Assembly: GCF_001543175.1 (NCBI RefSeq)
Contig: NZ_CP014161.1
Location: forward strand, 1,364,001-1,428,000
Origin: Aerococcus urinae
Lineage (GTDB): Bacteria > Bacillota > Bacilli > Lactobacillales > Aerococcaceae
Length of the DNA stretch: 64,000 bases
Direction: 5' to 3'
Below are positions 43,240-50,500 of this stretch, one piece after another. A program made the position numbers and the translations under genes. Position 1 is the first letter of the stretch; every line of letters starts with the position of its first letter. The notes beneath the pieces are model-generated. The model was not told the DNA's origin. It saw only the letters and a list, made by a program, of their open reading frames with translations, and made no database searches.

Positions 43240-43295
43240 TACTGTAAAATATGCACTTGATTTTAAAATCAATTCGAAAGAAAGGAAGCCTATCC

Positions 43296-44789
43296 ATGAC
43301 ACAAGATTCCAAATGGACCCGGCAATTGCGCTACCAAAGCTATGAAGACTGGCCCAGTGACTATCTGGGTCAGCTAAAAGAAAAAGTTGCCCACAGCCCC
43401 TGGCGCCAACACTACCACATCCAACCAGAAAGTGGCCTACTCAATGATCCCAATGGTTTCTCCTACTACAATGGCCGCTGGCAGCTCTTCTACCAATATT
43501 ATCCTATGGGACCAGTCCACGGGCTCAAGTCCTGGTACCATCTCTCCTCCAAAGACCTGGTCCACTGGGAGTCTCATGGCATTGCCCTAGAACCTGATTC
43601 TCCCTACGATAGTCACGGAGTCTATTCAGGCTCTGCCCTCCCTGTAGGTAACCAGCTCTTTATCTTTTACACTGGAAACGCTAGGGACGATAACTGGCAA
43701 CGCCACCCCTACCAAGTTGGGGCCTGGATGGATAAGGACTATCAATTCACTAAAATCGATCCACCCCTCATTGGAACAGTTGAAGAGGGCTATACCGATC
43801 ATTTTCGTGACCCGCAGATCTTCCCCTACCAAGACGGCTATCTGATGATACTGGGCGCCCAAACCGAAGCGCTTAAAGGTCAAATCCTAGTCTACCAAAG
43901 TGACGACCTTAAGGATTGGAACTTTCTTGGCCCCTTACAGCTAACCAGCGGAGACAGTGCTTATATGATGGAGTGCCCTAATTATGTCAAGGTTGACGGA
44001 CAAGACCTGCTTATCTTTTGCCCGCAAGGCTTGGACCAGGATGAACTCAATTATCAAAACATTTATCCCAATACCTATTTGTCCTCCGAGTCCATTGATT
44101 GGGAGAACTTGACCCTGTCTAAGCCTAGTGCTTTGAAAAATCTTGACGATGGCTTCGATGTCTATGCCACTCAGGCCTTTAACGCGCCTGACGGTCGGGC
44201 TTTAGCCGTGTCTTGGTTAGGTTTACCAGACCTGACTTACCCCGACGCGGACTGGGGCTGGACCTCCGTCATGAGTTTGGTCAAGGAACTCCATTTTGAC
44301 CAGGGTCATCTCTACCAACGACCAGTCAAAGAAATGGAGAGCCTGCGCCAAACCCCTATCGCCATCGAGGAGACACTAGAATCAGGTCAAGCATGGACCT
44401 ATGATCCCGAAGACAATGCCTACGAAATAAATTGTTCATTGGCCGCTGACTCCAAGCTTGACTTTTTAGTCATGAGTGATGAGAAAGAAGCTGCCGCCCT
44501 TCACATTGACGTGGACGTTCCAGCGGGCAGACTCAAGGTAACACGGACCGAGCAAGGCGAACTCGTTAACCCCGAATACGGCCCAGTCCGGAAAAGTCAC
44601 TTTAAGGGCGGAGAAGACCTCCAGCTACAAATCTTTATCGATGCCTCTTCCTTTGAAATTTTTGTTCAAGACGGCTATAGAGTTCTTAGTGGCAGAATTT
44701 TCCCCAAAAAAGGACAAAATCAGCTTATAATAAAGGGAAGTGGTCGTTTAGGGGGCAGGATCTATCCCCTAGAAAATATTAACAAGTAA
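43296..44789 (+). CDS. scrB: Sucrose-6-phosphate hydrolase
   Basis: A 497-residue GH32 beta-fructosidase that cleaves sucrose-6-phosphate to glucose-6-phosphate and fructose. Nucleophile in LLNDPNGF (about 46-53), FRDPQIF (RDP triad, about 170), catalytic Glu in MMECPNY (about 227), and a C-terminal beta-sandwich (about 370 on) ending in IFVQDGYRVLSGRIFP. ATG at 43296 has AAAGGAAG 7 nt before; a longer frame (from 43251) would cross the promoter leader. Cytosolic, no signal peptide. First gene of scrB-scrR. Confidence 0.96.
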   Translation: MTQDSKWTRQLRYQSYEDWPSDYLGQLKEKVAHSPWRQHYHIQPESGLLNDPNGFSYYNGRWQLFYQYYPMGPVHGLKSWYHLSSKDLVHWESHGIALEPDSPYDSHGVYSGSALPVGNQLFIFYTGNARDDNWQRHPYQVGAWMDKDYQFTKIDPPLIGTVEEGYTDHFRDPQIFPYQDGYLMILGAQTEALKGQILVYQSDDLKDWNFLGPLQLTSGDSAYMMECPNYVKVDGQDLLIFCPQGLDQDELNYQNIYPNTYLSSESIDWENLTLSKPSALKNLDDGFDVYATQAFNAPDGRALAVSWLGLPDLTYPDADWGWTSVMSLVKELHFDQGHLYQRPVKEMESLRQTPIAIEETLESGQAWTYDPEDNAYEINCSLAADSKLDFLVMSDEKEAAALHIDVDVPAGRLKVTRTEQGELVNPEYGPVRKSHFKGGEDLQLQIFIDASSFEIFVQDGYRVLSGRIFPKKGQNQLIIKGSGRLGGRIYPLENINK

Positions 44790-44802
44790 AGGAGTACTGG
44801 AC

Positions 44803-45783
44803 ATGGCGATTACCTTAGCCGATGTGGCTAAAAAAGCCGGGGTGTCAGCAACAACTGTTTCCCGGGTGATTAATAATTATGGCTATCTCAGTGAGAAGAC
44901 CATTAAAAAAGTCCGCCAAGCCATGGAGGAATTAAATTATCAACCCAATGCCTTAGCGCGGTCATTACAAGGAAAGGGGACTCAATTAATCGGTCTGATC
45001 TTTCCTAGTGTGGCCCACCCCTTCTATGGGGAATTAGTGGAGGCCTTGGAAAGCTGTTTTTTTGAAGAGGGATATTACACCATCCTCTGTAATTCAGCTA
45101 ATAATAAAGAAAAAGAGCGCCATTATTTGCGCATGTTGGCTGCTAACCAGGTGGACGGTATTGTGGCTGGGGCTCATAATATGGGAATAGAAGAATATCA
45201 TCACTATCAAAAACAAGTCGTCTCCTTTGACCGCTATCTTTCCGAAGAAATTCCCATTGTTGGTAGCGATAACTTCCAAGGGGGACAAATGGCGACAGAA
45301 ATGCTGGCCCTCCGCGGAGCCAAAAGGATCGGAATCTTTACCGGTAGTCAAAAATCTGCCTCACCGACCAACCAACGTTTGGAGGGCTATCTCTCCGTTA
45401 TCGAAACCCAAAAGCTGAATCCCTATGTTTACCAGCTCCAAGAACAGCGGTCGCCTAAAATAGCCGCACAACACATTCAGAGTATCCTGAAAAAGGACCA
45501 GTTGGACGGCATTTTCTGTACCGATGACCTGACTGCCCTACTGACACTCGATGCGGCCAAAGACTTAGGACTCCAGGTCCCCCACGACTTAAAAATTGTT
45601 GGCTATGATGGTAGCCGTTTTATCCAAAACTACCATCCCGAACTTTCTACCATTGTTCAACCCATCCAAGATTACGCCAATCTGATCGCTGACCTATTAA
45701 TTAAGAAAATTAAAGAACCAAATAGCGACCTTAACCGCAATTACCAGCTACCTGTGTCCTTCCTGCAAGGCAAAACGTGCTAG
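44803..45783 (+). CDS. scrR: Sucrose operon repressor, LacI family
   Basis: A 326-residue LacI/GalR regulator. Helix-turn-helix ITLADVAKKAGVSATTVSRVINNYGYLSEKT at the N-terminus, hinge YQPNALARSLQGKGTQLIGLIFP, then a periplasmic-binding-type effector domain. It follows scrB by 13 nt and should bind the three palindromes between scrA and scrB, released by sucrose-6-phosphate or fructose in known relatives. The C-terminal end is intact (SFLQGKTC). ATG has AAAGGAG 9 nt upstream. Confidence 0.94.
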   Translation: MAITLADVAKKAGVSATTVSRVINNYGYLSEKTIKKVRQAMEELNYQPNALARSLQGKGTQLIGLIFPSVAHPFYGELVEALESCFFEEGYYTILCNSANNKEKERHYLRMLAANQVDGIVAGAHNMGIEEYHHYQKQVVSFDRYLSEEIPIVGSDNFQGGQMATEMLALRGAKRIGIFTGSQKSASPTNQRLEGYLSVIETQKLNPYVYQLQEQRSPKIAAQHIQSILKKDQLDGIFCTDDLTALLTLDAAKDLGLQVPHDLKIVGYDGSRFIQNYHPELSTIVQPIQDYANLIADLLIKKIKEPNSDLNRNYQLPVSFLQGKTC

Positions 45784-45788
45784 TAAAT

Positions 45789-45830
45789 AAAAAATGAGCT
45801 TTACCCCGATCTCGGGAAAGCTCATTTTTA
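45789..45830. terminator. Bidirectional terminator scrR / DUF4931
   Basis: AAAAATGAGCTTT and AAAGCTCATTTTT with the inner CCCGA/TCGGG; it lies between two converging genes. Confidence 0.87.
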
Positions 45831-45836
45831 GTTTAT

Positions 45837-46604
45837 CTAAAAAGGAAGGTAGTCTTGGAGTTCAGCAACTACCTTTTCTAGGTGCCCCTGGTAGGAAACC
45901 TGGCCAATCTTAAAGCCGATAAAATAAGGACTAGCAATGAAGCGCGGGAAAACCTTACAATAATAGCGCCCACCTAAGGGATAGAAAAAGAGATTGTAAG
46001 ACCCGCTCCGTGAACTAAAGTCATCCGTCAAAATATAGGTCACTATGCTTTGGACAGCGTCCGCAAAGTCATCCAGCTGGTCGAGATCAGCGATCGAGAC
46101 ATTAAATTCAGTCATGCCCATAATTGGTTGGGTGGACAGGGTAACGGTAACATCCCCCTTCTTGCCGACTTCTAACCCTTTAAAGGCATCCAGGCTAATT
46201 TCTTCATAGCCATCCTTATCCTTCAGTCCCACAATCTGTGAGTGAGGGTGGCGCAAAGACCCGCCGGAAAGTGGTCCATAATTTTTAAATAAGAGAACAC
46301 TTTCAAATTGGTCGTCTCTTAGCATGTCTAGCCAACAATCAAAGGTGAAGCGAAAAACTTGGCGGTTTTCTTCCTTACTATAGGTAGGGGTATCGGCCCA
46401 ATGTTCCTGGGACTCGATCACCAGGGTTTGCACTGTATCATCCAGAGTGCGGTATTTATTCATGAGCCAAATCTTATCATCTTCTTCACGGAAAATATTT
46501 GTGAGCGCCTCGCGATCACAGAAGGGACAGTAAGCACCCTCATTGCGATAGTTTTCCGGCTTCTGCGCCGCAATTTCCTTATGAAAAATCAATGGCTTTC
46601 CCAT
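45837..46604 (-). CDS. DUF4931 / GalT-like protein
   Basis: A 255-residue protein in the GalT/HIT-like superfamily. GAYCPFCDREAL (zinc-type CxxC, about 25) and SLRHPHSQIVG (HxHxQ, about 120) fit the nucleotidyl-transferase histidine arrangement of GalT rather than true HIT hydrolases. Many Lactobacillales carry it as DUF4931 without known substrate. The C-terminal half repeats the fold (GMTEFNVSIAD, YNLFFYPLGGRYYCKVFPRF). ATG at 46604 has AAAGGAGG before it; a longer frame begins at 46640. Its location after the sucrose genes may be accidental, since it converges on scrR. Confidence 0.75.
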   Translation of the reverse strand: MGKPLIFHKEIAAQKPENYRNEGAYCPFCDREALTNIFREEDDKIWLMNKYRTLDDTVQTLVIESQEHWADTPTYSKEENRQVFRFTFDCWLDMLRDDQFESVLLFKNYGPLSGGSLRHPHSQIVGLKDKDGYEEISLDAFKGLEVGKKGDVTVTLSTQPIMGMTEFNVSIADLDQLDDFADAVQSIVTYILTDDFSSRSGSYNLFFYPLGGRYYCKVFPRFIASPYFIGFKIGQVSYQGHLEKVVAELQDYLPF

Positions 46605-46826
46605 AATAACAACCGCCTCCTTTATAATATCCACTGTCATTATCGCATAATTTTAAAGGATTGCCTAAGAAAAGCTAAAGTCGTGGTAGAAAAATTACTA
46701 TGGAAAGCTAGTCCCTCCTTACTTATTCTACTTTTATCGAAATAAAATTAAGCTATTGTTAAAGACAAAAAGCGGGTGTAGACTTATTTCTAAATAACTA
46801 CTGAATCATGGATACGGAGGTTCACT

Positions 46827-47300
46827 ATGGAAACAATCGACCAATTAGCTGCTATAGAAGAAATTAAACAATGTAAAGCCCGGTATTGGCGGGCAATTGA
46901 TAGTAAGGATTTCGACCTACTTAGGACGGTATTTGCTGACGATGTCACTTTTGATACGTCACTGGTAGCTCATGACCCCATCAAGGGCCAACATCCACTA
47001 ATCCCTCAAAAAACTACCCCTTCAACGTCGTGTGAAGAAATCATTCAAAATGCTAAACGCTTGATGGGTAAGAATGTACAAAGCGCCCACATGGGACACA
47101 TTCCTGAAATTGAAATCACCTCAGAAAATACGGCCCATGCCTACTTTCCCTTTGAAGACCGGGTAGTCAACCTAGGGGTGTCGGCCTTTATTGGTTATGG
47201 TTACTATGATGATTATTTCGAAAAAATTGCCGGCCAATGGAAGGTTAAACAAAGTAAAGTCTACCGTTATCGGGTAGTCTTTGATGATTTATTAGATTAA
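46827..47300 (+). CDS. NTF2/SnoaL-like protein
   Basis: A 157-residue cystatin-like alpha+beta barrel (SnoaL_4 type): LAAIEEIKQCKARYWRAIDSKDFDLLRTVFADDVTFD is the typical beginning, and HMGHIPEIEITSENTAHAYFPFEDRV and ITGQWKVKQSKVYR-like end (AGQWKVKQSKVYRYR) complete it. The family binds or isomerises small aromatic or steroid-like molecules; no substrate can be given. GGAGG lies 6 nt before ATG. Monocistronic; its stop is immediately followed by a hairpin element. Confidence 0.8.
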   Translation: METIDQLAAIEEIKQCKARYWRAIDSKDFDLLRTVFADDVTFDTSLVAHDPIKGQHPLIPQKTTPSTSCEEIIQNAKRLMGKNVQSAHMGHIPEIEITSENTAHAYFPFEDRVVNLGVSAFIGYGYYDDYFEKIAGQWKVKQSKVYRYRVVFDDLLD

Positions 47301-47430
47301 AAAAGTGTGATAAGCGCTTCGAACAGCTGTAGCAACTGGAAGAAAAATACCACAAGCACAGGAAACTGTGCGTTGGAATTTTCTGAAGTGGACGCTTGCC
47401 TTTCGCTTGGAGTACGTTTTGATAGCATGC
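47301..47430 (+). repeat. Full copy of dispersed hairpin element
   Basis: AAAAAGTGTGATAAGCGCTT at the 5' side, AACTGGAAGAAAA and TTTTCTGAAGTGGACG inside, CGCTTGGAGTACGTTTT at the end. AAGCGC/GCGCTT-like outer pairing is partly changed (TTCGCTTGG). The central GCACAGGAAACTGTGC hairpin matches the copy at 29529-29646 nearly exactly. The element starts at the stop codon of the NTF2-like gene. Confidence 0.75.
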
Positions 47431-47465
47431 GTCAAGCACATTCTAATTTTTATCTATAGCTATGC

Positions 47466-47516
47466 AAAAAAGCAGAACAAGCACTGATTATTTTCAGTCT
47501 TGTTCTGCTTCTTTTT
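47466..47516. terminator. Bidirectional terminator, NTF2 / surface protein
   Basis: AAGCAGAACAAG/CTTGTTCTGCTT stem, A run on the left, CTTTTTG on the right. It ends both the NTF2 gene with its hairpin and the large surface-protein gene. Confidence 0.85.
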
Positions 47517-47560
47517 GTCTAAGGCGCTTTAGGCCAAGTGAGTGTCATCCTAATTAGCGA

Positions 47561-50500
47561 TTAATCTTCCTTATTATTTTTGACTAATAAGGCACCACTA
47601 CTTAGTAGTAATGAAGCAATAATCACTGTCATAGCTGATGTCACTTCTGCACCAGTGGCTGGTAAGCTCGCTTGTTTGGCTTGACCATTTTGTTCTTTAT
47701 TCGTAACCGATTCATTGCCCTCGTTCTTGAATGAATTATCTGGATCAGCTTGTCCAGGGACTTGAGGAGCTGGATCGCTAGGTTGGTTTGGAATTTCAGG
47801 TGTTGGATTGCCCGATACATTTGGTACTTCCGGTGTTGGGTTACCTGGCACGTTCGGTACTTCCGGTGTTGGGTTACCCGGTACGTTTGGTACTTCTGGC
47901 GTTGGCTCGCCCGGTACGTTCGGTACTTCTGGTGTTGGCTCGCCCGGTACGTTCGGTACTTCTGGTGTTGGCTCACCTGGCACGTTCGGTACTTCTGGTG
48001 TTGGCTCGCCCGGCACATTCGGTACTTCCGGTGTTGGGTCGCCCGGTACTTTAGGTTGACCTGGTTCAGGTACTTCCGGTTGTTCTGGCTTGCCTGGTTC
48101 TTCAGGTTTCCCTGGAACATTTGGTACTTCTGGACTTGGATTCTCTGGTACCTTAGGCTCACCTGGTTTTGGAGTTTCTGGTTTGTTCGGAACTTCTGGT
48201 GTTGGGTCTTCTGGCTTAGGTGTTCTTGGCGTCTCAGGGCATGGTTTGCAGCATGGGATTTCAATCTCTTCCGTGGTGTGGTCTGAGAAGATGATGATCA
48301 GTTTACCTTGGCGGTTGTAGATCTTCTGTACGCTGCGGCCATCCTTACCGTCCTTGCCGTCTTTACCGTCGCGGACGAAGTGGCGGCTAGATTCCTTGCC
48401 TTCGCCATCTTTAACGATGACCCAAAGACCGGATTCGCCTTTTTCATTCTTGCCTGGAACGGTTTCGAGGCTTGATGACGCGCCGTCTTTACCGTCACGG
48501 ACGAATTCACGGGAAACTTCATTGCCGTCACCGTCGAAGACAATAATCCATTGTCCGGATTCACCGCGGCTATTCTTGCCTTCTTCCACCTTGACAGATG
48601 GGGTCTTGCCATCGCGGATAAATTCACGGCTTAATTCATTGCCCTTGTCGTCGGTAATGATGACCCAAATGCCTTCGTTGCCTTGGCTATCCTTACCTTT
48701 TTCGGTGCGGATGCGTTGGGAATGGCCATCCTTACCGTCTTTTCCATCCTTGCCGTCGCGACCATCTTTACCGTCTTTGACAGTCGTTGTGGTGGTCGTG
48801 CCGTCTGGATTCTTGATGGTAATGGTGTGGCTGCCGTCGTTATTGTTTCGGATAGAAACTTGTGGCGACTTGCCATCTTTTCCGTCTTTACCATCGCGGC
48901 CGTCCTTGACGGAACCTTCCGCTACAGCTGGTTGACTGGTGTCTGGCTTGTCCGTCTTAGGATCTACTGGGTAGAACTTAATCGTAGTCGTGCCGTCTTG
49001 ACCTTTCTCAACCACTGGGGCAAAAGTCTTACCGTCGATACCGTCACGGCCATCCTTACCGTCTTTGACAGTTGTAGTTGTGGTCGTGCCGTCTGGGTTC
49101 TTAATGGTGATGGTGTGGGTCCCGTCGCCGTTATCCGTAGTGGTCACTTCTGGCGACTTGCCGTCCTTACCATTCTTCACGGTAGTGGTTGAAGTGGTAC
49201 CATCTGGATTCTTCACGGTAATCGTATGGGTTCCGTCACCATTGTCCTTCAAGGAAACTTCTGGGGACTTGCCATCTTTACCATCTTTGACAGAGCCTTC
49301 TGCGACAGGTGCTTGCGTAGTATCTGGCTGGCCGGTCTTAGGATCTACTGGGTAGAACTTAATCGTAGTTGTGCTGTCTTGACCCTTCTCAACGACTGGG
49401 GCAAAGCTCTTGCCGTCGATACCGTCGCGGCCATCTTTACCATTTTGACCATTCTTACCGTCTCTGACAGTCGTTGTGGTGGTTGTCCCATCTGGATTCT
49501 TGATGGTAATGGTATGGCTGCCGTCGCCGTTATCTTTCACGCCGACTTCTGGCGTCTTGCCATCCTTACCGTCTTTAACAGTTGTCGTAGTAGTGGTACC
49601 GTCTGGGTTCTTGATGGTAATAGTGTGAGTCCCGTCGCCATTGTCCTTGGTGGTGACTTCTGGAGACTTGCCATCTTTACCGTCCTTAACCGAACCTTCT
49701 GCAACAGGTGCTTGAGTGGTATCTGGCTGGCCGGTCTTAGGATCTACTGGGTAGAACTTAATGGTGGTTGTACCATCTGCGCCCTTCACTACGACTGGGG
49801 CAAAGCTCTTGCCATCGATACCGTTCTTACCGTCTTTACCATCCTTACCGTTGAGGCCATCTTTAACGAAGCTTTCGCTGATGACTTTGCCGGTTTCTGG
49901 ATCTTTAACCGTAATCTTGGTACCAGCTTGGTTACCAGGAGTATTTGGATCGGCATCTTCAACCCGAGTACTTTCAACGACTGGCGACTTGCCGTCCTTA
50001 CCGTTCTTAACAGTGGTGGTAGAGTTTACTGTACCGTCTGGGTTCTTGGTTGTGATGGTATGGGTACCATCGCCATTGTCTTTCACTTCAACCGTTGGGG
50101 ATTGACCATCCTTACCGTCGCGAACGAATTGGGCAGAAACAACTTCATCGTCGGTAAACTTGCCGTCGTTGTTCTTGTCGAAGTAGTTGATGATCCAGCG
50201 GCCTGGCTCGCCAGCAGCATTTGGTCCTTCAACGACAGTGGTGTAGGCAGACTTGCCGTTTGCACCGTCCTTGACTGCACCTTCTGCAACAGCAGGTTTG
50301 GTCGTGTCAGCCTTACCAGTCTTAGGATCAACTGGGTAGAACTTGATGGTTGTGGTACCATCTTGGCCTTTCTCAACTACAGGCGCGTAGGCCTTGCCGT
50401 CGACACCATTTGTGCCGTCTTGACCCTTGTCACCTTTCTCACCCTTAGCCCCGTCTTTGACGGTGGTTGTGGTGGTCGTGCCATCTGGGTTCTTGATGGT

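Noticed and set aside
47301-47430. Hairpin element as an insertion sequence or MITE with target duplication
   Set aside because: End boxes AAAGAGTGYGAC and GGAACACGTTT are only weakly inverted relative to each other and no flanking direct duplication was seen. Kept as a structured repeat without claiming mobility.
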